Position numbers and translations under genes: made by a program. The notes under the pieces were generated by a model that searched no databases, was not told the DNA's origin, and saw only the letters and a program-made list of their open reading frames with translations. 46,575 bases of DNA from Oscillospiraceae bacterium (GTDB taxonomy: Bacteria > Bacillota > Clostridia > Oscillospirales > Oscillospiraceae), in NCBI GenBank assembly GCA_031290515.1, contig JAITNK010000020.1, positions 1 to 46,575 on the forward strand, given 5' to 3'. Below, one piece after another: positions 8,672-18,988 of this stretch (position 1 is the stretch's first letter; every line of letters starts with the position of its first letter).

Positions 8672-9169
8672 CTACTTTTTCGCGTTCGCGAACTCGTCCG
8701 CAAGCTCCATTATCTCCTCGTAGGTGTACACGACTTCACCGTCCGCGAACTGAACGACCACGCCGTAAAACGGTTCGTACGGCGGCAGCGTCAGAATGTC
8801 CGAGTACGACCTGTACCGCCCCTTGCTCGTAAACGTCGGTTTCAGAGTCATTCGCAGTTTTTTAACTCCGCTGTCGTCGAATACCGCCTTTTTTTCGCTG
8901 TATGACACCACAAATAAACGTCCGTCCGCAGTTTTCGGCATAATTCCCACCCTGTATTTTATTATCGCGCCGTCAACCGACTCAATCCAGACGTTCGTTC
9001 CCATTTCCGCCTGCTTCGCGGCGCGAGGCAGTGTGGGATATATCACAAAAACAGAAAAAAGCGCGAGTCCAACGATTACAAAGCCGATGATTGCAACGGT
9101 TCTGACCTTCTTGCCGCGCCCGTCGTTTTCGGATACTTTTCTGAATATGCGGCTAAGCAGATATTTCAT
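8672..9169 (-). CDS. Hypothetical membrane-anchored protein
   Basis: 165 aa; N-terminal TM segment TVAIIGFVIVGLALFSVFVIYPTL. Confidence 0.6.
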   Translation of the reverse strand: MKYLLSRIFRKVSENDGRGKKVRTVAIIGFVIVGLALFSVFVIYPTLPRAAKQAEMGTNVWIESVDGAIIKYRVGIMPKTADGRLFVVSYSEKKAVFDDSGVKKLRMTLKPTFTSKGRYRSYSDILTLPPYEPFYGVVVQFADGEVVYTYEEIMELADEFANAKK

Positions 9170-9417
9170 AGTAAGACCTCCCTGCTGTGGTTTTTGGGTA
9201 TTCCGCTCAGCTAAACAAGATTATTTTACCATAAATTTCAACAAATTGCAATAGTGAGTTCCCACAATCTTTTGCGTTCGCGTTTTTGCGGTTATCGCCG
9301 TACCGCAACGCATTTTCGAGATTGCACCGTTATAAATACTGTGCATACTGCACAAATCAGGCATTTTGACTCTGCTGAAGAATTATATAATATGCCTAAT
9401 GCTTTCACCGCGAGGTT

Positions 9418-9446
9418 GACTATCGCGGCACAATGATATATACTGT
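9418..9446 (+). promoter_or_regulatory. Candidate sigma70 promoter
   Basis: TTGACT-17-TATACT upstream of the SLOG gene at 9473. Confidence 0.5.
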
Positions 9447-9472
9447 GCGGAAGCGGGGGGAGGCGTCTGAAA

Positions 9473-9985
9473 ATGGAAATAAATATCGCGGAGCGTCCGG
9501 TTACCTGCTGTTTTTCGGGTTATCGTCCGGAGAAGCTGCCGTGGACTTTTGACGAGGACGACCCGCGCTGCGAGGAACTTAAGCGCAAAATCGCGGACGT
9601 TATAGAGTCGCTGTACGATTCGGGCGTGCGCAAATTCGTCTGCGGTATGGCGCGCGGAGCCGATATGTACTTCGCGGAAGCCGTAATCGCGCTGCGCGAG
9701 ACGCGCGCCGGAGTGACGCTCGAAGCCGCGATTCCCTGCGAGGAGCAGGCGGCGCGGTGGAGCGAGCGCGAGCGTGCGCGGTACTTCCGGCTTCTGTCGC
9801 AGTGCGACACGGAGACTTTCGTCTCGCGGCGGTACACAGACGACTGTATGCGCCGCCGCAACCGCTATATGGCGGACAAGTCGAGCGTTATTATCACCGT
9901 GTTCGACGGCAAGGTCGGCGGCACGATGTACACCCGCGCTTACGCCGCGCGCCGGGGACTCGAGGTCATCGACCTCAAGCCGTAG
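9473..9985 (+). CDS. SLOG / DUF1273 (YpsA-like) family protein
   Basis: TCCFSGYRPEKLPW, FVCGMARGADMYFAEAVI. Confidence 0.85.
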   Translation: MEINIAERPVTCCFSGYRPEKLPWTFDEDDPRCEELKRKIADVIESLYDSGVRKFVCGMARGADMYFAEAVIALRETRAGVTLEAAIPCEEQAARWSERERARYFRLLSQCDTETFVSRRYTDDCMRRRNRYMADKSSVIITVFDGKVGGTMYTRAYAARRGLEVIDLKP

Positions 9986-9987
9986 CG

Positions 9988-11337
9988 TCAGCGTTCAAGC
10001 AGCGCGGCGCACTCGATATGCGCGGTGCGCGGGAACATATCGAACATCTTGACGTTACGGAGCGAAAATCCGCGCTCCGCGAACAGTTTTACATCCCGCG
10101 CGAGCGTTGCGGGGTCGCAGGAAACATAGACGACGCGTCCGGTCATCGCGGCAATCTCCGCGACCGTGCCGGGCGCGAGTCCCTTGCGCGGCGGATCGAC
10201 GACTACGGTTTTCGGCGGGATTCGCTCGCCAGCGAACCGTGCGGCGGCGTCTTCCGCGTCCGCGCAGACGAACGCGGCGTTCGCCGCGCCGTTGCGCTCC
10301 GCGTTTTCCCGCGCGTTGAGCACAGCTTCCGGTACGATTTCGGCTCCGTAAACCGACGCGCCGGATTTCGCGAGCGCGAGCGTGATAGTTCCCGCGCCGC
10401 AGTACATATCGAGCGCGGTATCGCCCGGGCGCAGGTCGGCGAACGCGACCGCGCAGTCATAAAGCCGCTCCGCCTGGAGCCGGTTCACCTGATAAAACGC
10501 GGTAGGCGACAGCCGGAACACGCTGCCGCACAGTGTGTCCTCGAAGTAATCCGCGCCGTACAGTACGGAAAATCCTCCCGCGAGCGCGACGTTCGACTCG
10601 CCGCGGCTTACGCACAGCATAACGCTCGTCGCGCCCGGCACATATTCGCGCACCGCGGCGGTGAATTCGGCGGTGTTCCGCGGCTTGTTCCGCGCCTCGA
10701 GTACGACCTGAACGCCGCGCTCGCCGCTCCTGACGAACAGCCGGCGCGCCGAAGCGTCGCCGTGTTTGTCCGACCAGGCGCGCAGAGCTTCGGCGGCGGA
10801 GTTCGCCGCGCCGGATTGCAGCAGACAGCGTTCGCACGGTACTATGTCGTGACTGTTTTTGCGGTAAAACCCGGTTACGCATTCGCCGGAAGCCGTTTTG
10901 CCGACCTCGAACACCGCCTTGTTGCGGTACTTCTCAGTCAGCGGAGACGGATTGACGGCGGCAAGCTCCGGCTCCGCGCCCGCGAACTTGCGGAACGCGT
11001 CCGCGACACGCGTGCGCTTGGCGCGAAGCTCCTCGGCGTACGACATATGCCCGAAGTCGCAGCCGCCGCACTTTCCGTAAACCGGACACAGCGGAACGAT
11101 ACGCTCGGCGGACGCTTCAAGTACCGCTTCGACCTTTGCGAACGCGGCGTTTTTTCCTGTTTTGAGTATCCGCGCCGAAACGGTTTCTCCGGAAACCGCG
11201 CCCTTAATGAACACGACGCGTCCGTCCGCCCGCGCGACGCCCTGCCCCTCGGACGAGTAGCCGCCGGTTGTGAGCGTCAGTATATCGTTTTTTTGAAGCT
11301 CCGCCATATGCGTTTCCTTTGCGGGCGTCTGTGACAT
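9988..11337 (-). CDS. rlmD: 23S rRNA (uracil-5-)-methyltransferase, RlmD/RumA family
   Basis: TRAM-like N-terminus, CPVYGKCGGCDFGHM Fe-S motif, DMYCGAGTITLALA, VDPPRKGL; start may be 11307. Confidence 0.9.
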   Translation of the reverse strand: MSQTPAKETHMAELQKNDILTLTTGGYSSEGQGVARADGRVVFIKGAVSGETVSARILKTGKNAAFAKVEAVLEASAERIVPLCPVYGKCGGCDFGHMSYAEELRAKRTRVADAFRKFAGAEPELAAVNPSPLTEKYRNKAVFEVGKTASGECVTGFYRKNSHDIVPCERCLLQSGAANSAAEALRAWSDKHGDASARRLFVRSGERGVQVVLEARNKPRNTAEFTAAVREYVPGATSVMLCVSRGESNVALAGGFSVLYGADYFEDTLCGSVFRLSPTAFYQVNRLQAERLYDCAVAFADLRPGDTALDMYCGAGTITLALAKSGASVYGAEIVPEAVLNARENAERNGAANAAFVCADAEDAAARFAGERIPPKTVVVDPPRKGLAPGTVAEIAAMTGRVVYVSCDPATLARDVKLFAERGFSLRNVKMFDMFPRTAHIECAALLER

Positions 11338-11376
11338 TTATTTTGAACGATAACCACAGGCACTTTGTGTGATGGG

Positions 11377-11460
11377 GGAAAGGCTCCGCGACCGCAGACG
11401 CGTTCCCCGTGCGAGCTTGCGAGGCACAGAGCGACGGAAGGCTCCGCCGACCGAGCGGAC
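11377..11460 (-). repeat. Dispersed GC-rich hairpin repeat copy
   Basis: 'cgaccgcagacgcgttccccgtgcgagcttgcgaggca...ccgaccgagcgg' is the inverse of the copy at 1-83. Confidence 0.75.
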
Positions 11461-11502
11461 AAATGATAAAATGAATAAACAAATCGTAAGGAGCATAATT
11501 CA

Positions 11503-12279
11503 ATGCCGAATCAAACAGAAATTCTTGCGGAAATCCTGCGCGGCGGCGGCATAGTGTTTTTCGGCGGAGCCGGAGTCTCGACGGAGAGCGGCATTCCCGA
11601 CTTCCGGAGCGAAACCGGACTGTACTCCGCGCGCGAGGTATACGGATACCCGCCGGAGGAACTGCTGTCGCACACGTTTTTCAAACAGCGCGCCGAACTG
11701 TTTTTCCGCTATTACAGGGAAAATCTCGTCGCGCTCTCGGCGAAGCCGAACAGGGCGCATCTCGCGCTCGCGCAGCTCGAGTCGCGCGGACTGCTCGACG
11801 CGGTGGTCACGCAGAACATTGACGGACTGCACCAGGCGGCGGGGAGCCGCACCGTGTACGAGCTGCACGGCTCGAACCTGCGGCAGTACTGCGAGCGTTG
11901 CGGCAAGAAGTTTACGCTCGAATATGTGATGCGGTCGCCGGACGCGGTACCCAAGTGCGACGGGCATATCGGCAAAGGCGCGTCCGGTCGGGACAACGGC
12001 AAATGCGGCGGAACGGTAAGACCGGATGTCGTGCTGTACGAGGAGGGGCTTGACGACGAAACGGTGTCGAACGCCGTCCGCGCAATATCGCGGGCGAGGA
12101 CGCTTATCGTCGGCGGCACGTCGCTCGCGGTGTATCCCGCGGCGGGACTTCTGCGCTATTTTAAGGGCGGAAAGCTCGTGCTTATCAATAAATCCGCGAC
12201 TTCGTACGACGATAAGGCGGACTTGCTGATCCGAGAGCCGATCGGCGAAACGCTCGGCGCGGCGGCGGAGCTGCTTTAG
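11503..12279 (+). CDS. cobB: NAD-dependent protein deacylase (Sir2 family)
   Basis: FFGGAGVSTESGIPDFRS, TQNIDGLHQAAGS, ELHGS, CERCGKKF zinc motif. Confidence 0.92.
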   Translation: MPNQTEILAEILRGGGIVFFGGAGVSTESGIPDFRSETGLYSAREVYGYPPEELLSHTFFKQRAELFFRYYRENLVALSAKPNRAHLALAQLESRGLLDAVVTQNIDGLHQAAGSRTVYELHGSNLRQYCERCGKKFTLEYVMRSPDAVPKCDGHIGKGASGRDNGKCGGTVRPDVVLYEEGLDDETVSNAVRAISRARTLIVGGTSLAVYPAAGLLRYFKGGKLVLINKSATSYDDKADLLIREPIGETLGAAAELL

Positions 12280-12280
12280 C

Positions 12281-12979
12281 CTAAAGTCCCCCGCCGACCT
12301 CAAGCACCTGCCCGGTGATATACTCCGCGCGGCCGGAGCAGAGGAACGCAACCGCGTCCGCAACGTCGCGCGCCGTGCCGAGCCGTCCGAGCGGCACGCG
12401 GGCGCGCAGCTCCGCGAGGTCGGACTGCCCGAAAGCGTCCGTCGTCATACCCGCTCCGATTATGCCCGGAGCGACGCAGTTGACGCGGATTCCGCTCGGC
12501 GCAAGCTCCGCCGCGAGCGACTTCGCGAGTCCGGCGACCGCAGCCTTGCTTGCCGCGTATATGCTCTCGCACGACGCGCCGCGCAGTCCCCACACGGAGG
12601 AGACTACGACAATTGCGCCGTGCTTTTCGCGCAGAAAATACGGAAGCGCGGCGCGGATTACATTGACCGCGCCGCCGAAATTTACGTCAAATACCTCGCG
12701 CCAGCGTTCCGCCGCGTCCTGAAACACGCCGTAGTCCGCGACCGCGGCGTTGCACACGAGCGCGGAAACTCCGCCGAGCCGCTCAAACATTCCGGACACG
12801 GCGGCAAAGTCGGAAACGTCCGCGCGTACGGCAACGGATCCGGTTTCCGAAGCGAGCGCGGCGGCTTCGGCTTCGCTGCGGTTAAAGTTCACCGCGACGC
12901 GATAGCCGTCCGCGGCGAGAGCGCGGCAGATTTCCGCGCCGATTCCGCGCGCCCCGCCGGTCACGAGCGCGGTTTTCAC
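12281..12979 (-). CDS. SDR family oxidoreductase (FabG-like)
   Basis: VTGGARGIGAEICRAL; YAASKAA; VNCVAPG. Confidence 0.88.
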   Translation of the reverse strand: MKTALVTGGARGIGAEICRALAADGYRVAVNFNRSEAEAAALASETGSVAVRADVSDFAAVSGMFERLGGVSALVCNAAVADYGVFQDAAERWREVFDVNFGGAVNVIRAALPYFLREKHGAIVVVSSVWGLRGASCESIYAASKAAVAGLAKSLAAELAPSGIRVNCVAPGIIGAGMTTDAFGQSDLAELRARVPLGRLGTARDVADAVAFLCSGRAEYITGQVLEVGGGL

Positions 12980-13686
12980 AGCGCGGACGCGTCAGGTTTG
13001 CAGATTTTGCGCGCGAGATAGATAAACGGCGTGTCCGCGAGACTTGTGACGACGTATATCACATACGTCGCGATGATAATCTGCACAAGCATACCGCTGC
13101 TGTAGCCCTCCGCTCCGGCGAACGCGGCGGCGTTGAACAGCGTCGCGTTCACGAGCTGCGAGACGAGCGTCGAACCGTTGTTGCGGAGCCACAGCCCGCG
13201 TCGCGAGTCGCCGAACCGCCGCTCCGTAAAGCTCCACCACTTGTGATACAGCCACACGTCGAGCCGCTGCGATACGGCGTAGACGGCAAGGCTCGCGCCG
13301 ACGAGCCGCGGCTGGTTCGAGAAAATCGCGGCGATGCTCCCGCCCGCCCAGTCGTTTTCGGAGACCGTGTAGAGCAGCCACGACTGCGAGATAATCAGAA
13401 ACGCGGCGGAAGCGAACACGCCGATATACACCGCGCGCGCGGCGGCTTTTTTACCGTACAGCTCGGACAGTATGTCCGTCGCGAGAAAGGTTGACGCGAA
13501 TATGACGTTGCCGAGCGTCTGTTCCATACCGAACGCGCGGACGAGCAGCAGCACCTCGATGTTCGCGAGCAGCGTCGCAATGCACGTCCAGGCGACGAGT
13601 CCGCGCTCGCCGAAGAGCTTCGCCGAAAGCACGGTCAGCGAGAATATGACGAGTACGGACAGGACGAGCAGTAATTCGTTACGCAT
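12976..13686 (-). CDS. Queuosine precursor transporter (YhhQ/VUT family)
   Basis: Multi-TM; GNVIFASTFLATDILSELYGKKAARAVYIG. Confidence 0.88.
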   Translation of the reverse strand: MRNELLLVLSVLVIFSLTVLSAKLFGERGLVAWTCIATLLANIEVLLLVRAFGMEQTLGNVIFASTFLATDILSELYGKKAAARAVYIGVFASAAFLIISQSWLLYTVSENDWAGGSIAAIFSNQPRLVGASLAVYAVSQRLDVWLYHKWWSFTERRFGDSRRGLWLRNNGSTLVSQLVNATLFNAAAFAGAEGYSSGMLVQIIIATYVIYVVTSLADTPFIYLARKICKPDASAL

Positions 13687-13694
13687 AAATTTTC

Positions 13695-14822
13695 CTACCT
13701 GTGAACAAGTTTTTTTGAGATTTCAAGCAGCGTTTCCGCGAAAAGCTCCGCTTCCGCCTCGGTGTTTTGTCTGCCGAAGCTGACGCGCAGCGCGCCGTCG
13801 GTAACGTCCGGCGGGAGCTTCATCGCGGTCAGAACGCGGCTTCGCTGTCCGCGTCTGCAGGCGGACGAGCGCGACAGGCAGAACCCGGCTTCTTCGAGGC
13901 AGTTCATAAGCGTTTCGCTGCGGTACCCGGGAAGCGATATGCTCAGAATGTGCGGAATACCGTCCGCGATAACAGTGAAGCGCGGGATTTCGCCGAGCTT
14001 TTCCGTGACTATACGGCGCAGCCGCGCCGCGTGGTTCATACCGTCCGCAAGCTCCGCGACCGCAAGCCCGGCGGCAGCTCCGAAAGCCATAATCGCCGGC
14101 AAAGCCTCGGTTCCGGAGCGCGCGCCCGCCTCCTGTTCGCCGCCGAAGAGAAGCGGCGGCAGAGCCGCGCCCGAAGCGCAGTAGAGCGCGCCCGCGCCCT
14201 TGACCGCGTAAATCTTGTGCGCCGAGATTGAAATCAAATCCGCGCCGAGCGATTTTACCGAAAACGGCGTCTTGCCGAAAGCCTGCACCGCGTCAACGTG
14301 AAACAGCGCGCGGGGAGCTTTTGCGCGAATCAGCTTCCCGTACTCGTACGCCGGGGAAACCGCGCCGGTCTCGTTGTTGACGAGCATCAGCGACACGAGC
14401 GTCGTGTCCGGACGGAGTGCGTCCGCGAGCGCGTCGGGGGAGACCGCGCCCGTTCGCGCCGGTTCCAGATATGTGACCTCGTACCCTAACTTTTCAAGTC
14501 GTTTGAACGCGTTCAGCACCGCCGAATGTTCCGCGAGCGACGTAATAAGATGCTTCCCGTGCCGTGAGCGAAGCTGCGCCCCGCCGAAAATCGCGAGGTT
14601 GTCCGCCTCTGTGCCGCCGGAGGTGAACACGATATTTTCAGGCTTCGCGCCGAGCGCGTCGGCGACGCTTTTCCTCGCGGCGGAAAGCTCCGCGTTCGCC
14701 GAGCGTCCGGCGGGGTGGTTGGACGACGGGTTGCCCCAGACCTCCGTCATTCCGCGAAGCGCGGCGGCGACAGCCTCCGCGCGCGGAGCCGTCGTCGCCG
14801 CGTTGTCAAAATACACGGTCAT
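13695..14822 (-). CDS. Cysteine desulfurase family protein (NifS/IscS-like)
   Basis: YFDNAATTAPRAEAV, SGGTEADNLAI, SISAHKIYAVKGAGALY, SRSSACRRG. Confidence 0.92.
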   Translation of the reverse strand: MTVYFDNAATTAPRAEAVAAALRGMTEVWGNPSSNHPAGRSANAELSAARKSVADALGAKPENIVFTSGGTEADNLAIFGGAQLRSRHGKHLITSLAEHSAVLNAFKRLEKLGYEVTYLEPARTGAVSPDALADALRPDTTLVSLMLVNNETGAVSPAYEYGKLIRAKAPRALFHVDAVQAFGKTPFSVKSLGADLISISAHKIYAVKGAGALYCASGAALPPLLFGGEQEAGARSGTEALPAIMAFGAAAGLAVAELADGMNHAARLRRIVTEKLGEIPRFTVIADGIPHILSISLPGYRSETLMNCLEEAGFCLSRSSACRRGQRSRVLTAMKLPPDVTDGALRVSFGRQNTEAEAELFAETLLEISKKLVHR

Positions 14823-14828
14823 CGCCGG

Positions 14829-15806
14829 TTACGAGTTAAGCTCCGCGTAACCCTCGCGGGCGATAAGCTCCGCCGCCTGCGCGCCCGTGAGCCATTCGCA
14901 GAGAATCCGCGCGGGGGAGTCTGCGGGTTCGTCAGCTCTTATGACGGCGAAAAAGTCGTTGACGAACGGATATTCGCCGGACTTAATCGTCTCGCGGTTC
15001 GGAGCCGCGCCGTCTATCGTGAGGATTTTTACGTTGGGGTCGGGCTTCATATTCTGCACATAATACCAGACGTTGTATCCGATTGCGGAGACGCCGTTGT
15101 CGTAGGACGCGATTGCCTCGATAAGCCCGCCCATATCGGCGGAGACGAGTCCCGCCGGCGCGTTGACGAGCGGCAAATCGCGCATAACGAGCTTCGTGAA
15201 CATCGTCTGGCTGCCGGAGGTCTGCGGACGCTGATACGGCAGAATCTCGCCGGGCGTACCGCCGAGCTGCGACCAGTCGGTGTACTCGCCGGTGTATATT
15301 TTCTGAAGCTGCTCCGTCGTTAGATTTGAAATCGGGTTCGACGCGTTGACGAGGAACACGAGCGCGTCGCGCCCGATTGCGGTCATCTCGACGGAGTCGC
15401 CGAACTGTCCGAGAGTTTCCGCGGGCGGCTCGTACACTATCAGAACGTCCGCGGCGTACGCGCCGGTGTTGCCGTCGCCGGGTGCCGCCGCGAGCGCGAA
15501 GAACGCGTTATTTGTGCCGGAAAAGTTAATATACGCCGCCGCGTCCCCGCGCGGTATGCCGAGAACCGCCGCGACGACGGCTTCGCCGAGCGGTATAGTC
15601 GCCGTCGAGCCGTCAAGCCGCGGGAAGTTCTCCGCGGTGAGCAGCGTCTGAGGCGGCGCGGCGGACGGCGGCGGCGTATCCGGAGAGCCGGACGGTTCGT
15701 AGGACGCGGTCGTACCCGGGCTTGCAGCGGGATTTTTCCCGGCGGAACACGCGGCGAGCGAGACGGTTACGGCGAGAGCGAGCAGCGCGCAAAGCGTTTT
15801 TTTCAT
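14829..15806 (-). CDS. Phosphate ABC transporter substrate-binding (PstS-like) lipoprotein
   Basis: Lipobox MKKTLCALLALAVTVSLAACSAG; NPISNLTTEQLQKIYTGEYTDWSQLGG; start at the internal Met. Confidence 0.85.
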   Translation of the reverse strand: MKKTLCALLALAVTVSLAACSAGKNPAASPGTTASYEPSGSPDTPPPSAAPPQTLLTAENFPRLDGSTATIPLGEAVVAAVLGIPRGDAAAYINFSGTNNAFFALAAAPGDGNTGAYAADVLIVYEPPAETLGQFGDSVEMTAIGRDALVFLVNASNPISNLTTEQLQKIYTGEYTDWSQLGGTPGEILPYQRPQTSGSQTMFTKLVMRDLPLVNAPAGLVSADMGGLIEAIASYDNGVSAIGYNVWYYVQNMKPDPNVKILTIDGAAPNRETIKSGEYPFVNDFFAVIRADEPADSPARILCEWLTGAQAAELIAREGYAELNS

Positions 15807-16028
15807 CGGAAACCTCACTTTCGGGCAGTAGTTGCGGAACGCCATATAATACCACAGGCGCGTATGTATTGTCAAGCTGCGCGTTATTAACCGCGCGTCC
15901 GGCGGGCGTCGCGCCGCTTAGCCGTGACGGCTGCCGCCGGGACCGCAGCCGCGGACAAACTTTAGCTTGACGCATTCCGTAATATGTTATATAATTACAG
16001 AAAATACAGTAAAACAGGAGGAATCACA

Positions 16029-16532
16029 ATGTCATTCACAGATCTCGCGAAAGAACGCTTCTCGGTGCGCCAGTTCAATCCCGACAAACCGGTCGAGCAG
16101 GAGAAACTCGACGCGATTCTCGAAATGGTGACGGTTGCGCCGACGGCGGCGAATATGCAGCCGCAGCTCGTCAAGGTGCTGCAAACCCCGGAGGAACTCG
16201 CGCAGGCGGACGTTATCTCGCGCTGCCGTTACGGCGCGCCGCTCGCGTTCCTCATCTGTTATAACAACTCCGTAACTATCAAACGCGCAGGACTCGACGC
16301 CGGAGTCATAGATTGCAGCATTATCACGACGCATATGATGCTGCAAGCCTGGGAACTCGGACTCGGCTCCTGCTGGTGTCTCGCGTTTGACGCGGACAAG
16401 GCGCGCGAAACGTTCGGGCTGGCGGAAAACATCGTTCCCGTGGCGTTCCTGCCGGTGGGATACGCGGCGGAAGGCGCGGCTCCGCACCCGTTCCACACGA
16501 CGACGAAGCCGCTCGCGGACTTGCTGCTGTAA
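16029..16532 (+). CDS. Nitroreductase family protein
   Basis: MSFTDLAKERFSVRQF, APTAANMQPQL; promoter TTGACG-17-TATAAT and RBS aggaggaa upstream. Confidence 0.9.
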   Translation: MSFTDLAKERFSVRQFNPDKPVEQEKLDAILEMVTVAPTAANMQPQLVKVLQTPEELAQADVISRCRYGAPLAFLICYNNSVTIKRAGLDAGVIDCSIITTHMMLQAWELGLGSCWCLAFDADKARETFGLAENIVPVAFLPVGYAAEGAAPHPFHTTTKPLADLLL

Positions 16533-16609
16533 GGCGCGCGGGGGTTGGACGCGCGTCCCGGGCGCACCCCGCTGCGGAGCGGTAAAATAAACTTAAAGAG
16601 GGTCATATT

Positions 16610-17743
16610 ATGGCTGACTATACACCGACGCTGACGCTTAGTCCGGAGGAGCCGAAAGCTCCCGCCGCCGTCCTGACTATGAGCGCGTCCGCCGCCGCAC
16701 ACGCGGAACCGTCGAAGCTCGACCTGTCGCAGCTCTCGGAAGCGGAGCGGAAAATCGTACTCGACTTCTCCGACAAAATCGACGTGACCGACACGAACGC
16801 CGTGCTGACGTACGGCGCGGCGGCGCAGAAAAACATCGCGGATTTCTCCGGCACGACGCTCGACAGCGTCCGCACGAAAGATATGGGCGAGGTCGGCGAT
16901 ATGCTCTCGAAGCTCGTCGTACAGCTCAAAGGCTTCGGAGCGGAGGACGGCAAAAAGCAGGGGCTTTTCAAGAAAAGCCGCAACCGCATCGCGACGATGA
17001 AAGCGGCGTACGACAGCTGCGAGGCGAACGTGGACGAAATCGCGAACCTGCTCGAGAAACACCAGGTCGTGCTGTTGAAAGACGCGGCGATGCTCGACCA
17101 GATGTACGACCTCAACCAGGCGTACTTCAAAGAACTTACGATGTATATCCTCGCGGGTAAGCGCAGACTCGAACAGTGCCGCGCGGAGGAGCTGCCGAAA
17201 CTTCAGCAAAAGGCGGAAGAATCCAAACTGCCGGAGGACGCGCAAAAGGTTCAGGACTACGCGAATATGCTGAACCGCTTTGAAAAGAAGATGTACGACC
17301 TCGAGATTACGCGTATGATTAGCATACAGATGGCTCCGCAGATTCGTCTGCTGCAAAACAACGACAGTATGATGGTGGAGAAAATCCAGACCTCTATCGT
17401 CAACACGATTCCGCTGTGGAAGTCGCAGATGGTGCTCGCGCTCGGTATGTTCCACTCGAACCAGGCGATGGAAGCGCAGCGCGAAGTGTCGAATATGACG
17501 AACGAACTTTTGAAAAAGAACGCGGAGGCTCTGAAAATGGGTACAATCGAAATCGCGAAAGAGTCCGAGCGCGGCATTGCCGACGTCGAGACGCTCGTCG
17601 CGACAAACCACACGCTTATCGACACGCTCGAACAGGTGCGCGTGATTCAGCAGGAGGGCTCCAGAAAACGCGCGGAAGCGGAGATTGAACTCGGACGCAT
17701 AGAGGGCGAGCTGAAAGCTAAGCTGCTCGACCTCAGAAAGTAA
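16610..17743 (+). CDS. Toxic anion resistance protein TelA family
   Basis: Coiled-coil helical protein with DAAMLDQMYDLNQAYFKELTMYILAGKRRL and NTIPLWKSQMVLALG. Confidence 0.88.
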   Translation: MADYTPTLTLSPEEPKAPAAVLTMSASAAAHAEPSKLDLSQLSEAERKIVLDFSDKIDVTDTNAVLTYGAAAQKNIADFSGTTLDSVRTKDMGEVGDMLSKLVVQLKGFGAEDGKKQGLFKKSRNRIATMKAAYDSCEANVDEIANLLEKHQVVLLKDAAMLDQMYDLNQAYFKELTMYILAGKRRLEQCRAEELPKLQQKAEESKLPEDAQKVQDYANMLNRFEKKMYDLEITRMISIQMAPQIRLLQNNDSMMVEKIQTSIVNTIPLWKSQMVLALGMFHSNQAMEAQREVSNMTNELLKKNAEALKMGTIEIAKESERGIADVETLVATNHTLIDTLEQVRVIQQEGSRKRAEAEIELGRIEGELKAKLLDLRK

Positions 17744-17756
17744 GCGCGGTAAACGC

Positions 17757-17791
17757 AAAACACGCGGGTCAGCCGACCCGCGTGTTTCTTT
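17757..17791. terminator. Bidirectional intrinsic terminator
   Basis: AAACACGCGGGTC-agc-CGACCCGCGTGTTT with A-rich and T-rich flanks, between convergent genes. Confidence 0.8.
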
Positions 17792-17793
17792 TG

Positions 17794-18879
17794 CTATGCA
17801 GTTTCAGACCTCGGACGCCGAATCAGCGCGACGGCGCGCTGCCGCACATATTCCGTCAGCAGAGACAGCGCGGCGCAGGCGAGCCAGCGCGCGGCGAGTC
17901 CCGGGATATACGGCGGATTCCAGCCGAAGTGCAGAACAAAGAAATTCGTAAGGTATACATAAAACATATGGATTAGGTACGCGCCGTAAGTCAGCGACGC
18001 GGTTTTGTTGACGGCGCGGCTGCTGAAACCGAGCTTCGTGAAAAAGACGAACACCGCGACGGATTCGGCAATCAGCAGGAGGTTCCGCGAATCGAGAAAC
18101 GGTCCGACGTATGTGTCAAACGGATACTCCAGTCCCTTGTGAAACAGCATAAACGGACTCCACCGCGAACACCAGAGCGCGTTCATCGCCGGTACGGCGA
18201 GCGCGGAAGCCGCAGCGAGCAGCCCCGCGGTGCCGGTTTTCATTCGCACCGGGTACTTCCTGAAGTACGCGCCGATGAAGTACATCGTCACGAACGTCGC
18301 CGCCTCCGAGCTGTAAAGTCCCTGCTGGAAAATGTACAGGTCCGTCGCGGCGTTCACCGTCGGCAGCAGCGAGAAAAACACGAGCATTACGGCGATTCCG
18401 AGCAAGTGCGTCCGCCGGGAGATATTGTCAATCGCCGCCTTGAGCAGCGGGCTTAACAGCGTTACTATCAGCAGGCATTGTATGTACCAGAAAATTCCGA
18501 CCATTCCGCCGTTGTTCAGCAGATTCTGCACGAGCTGTTTCAGAGGCTGTACATAACTGCGCAGTTCGTAATCGCGGACAAGCAGATACAGATAGTACAG
18601 CGGCAGGTACGCAAGCACCGGCAGCAGTATTTTCCTGACTTTCGCCTTTATGTTGACGCTCTCATAAAAGTACCCGGTTATCAGCATAAAACAACCGACC
18701 GCACCCTGCGCGATACCCGACAGCGTGTTCGCGAATATCCAGTTCAGGTCGCCGATTACGGTATTGACGTGCCGGTACCAGCCCACGGAGTGCATCGCCG
18801 CAATCATCACGAACGACGCGATTCGCAGCAGCTCGATATTCGACTGCCGGGGTTTGCCCGGGCTTTGCAACGCTTGCAT
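17794..18879 (-). CDS. Acyltransferase 3 family membrane protein
   Basis: RQSNIELLRIASFVMIAAMHS, multiple TM segments; TTGACA-17-CATAAT promoter upstream. Confidence 0.85.
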   Translation of the reverse strand: MQALQSPGKPRQSNIELLRIASFVMIAAMHSVGWYRHVNTVIGDLNWIFANTLSGIAQGAVGCFMLITGYFYESVNIKAKVRKILLPVLAYLPLYYLYLLVRDYELRSYVQPLKQLVQNLLNNGGMVGIFWYIQCLLIVTLLSPLLKAAIDNISRRTHLLGIAVMLVFFSLLPTVNAATDLYIFQQGLYSSEAATFVTMYFIGAYFRKYPVRMKTGTAGLLAAASALAVPAMNALWCSRWSPFMLFHKGLEYPFDTYVGPFLDSRNLLLIAESVAVFVFFTKLGFSSRAVNKTASLTYGAYLIHMFYVYLTNFFVLHFGWNPPYIPGLAARWLACAALSLLTEYVRQRAVALIRRPRSETA

Positions 18880-18988
18880 TTTGTCCCTCCAGGCGTTAGT
18901 ATACGAGAGCGATTATGCCACATATTTCCGCGTTTGTCAAGCGGAAGCGGCGACGCCCCGCGCGTTAAGAGCGGGGCGTCGTCAGTGC

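Noticed and set aside
16610-17743. Tellurite-resistance island
   Set aside because: A TelA-family protein is present alone with no ter-type cluster around it.
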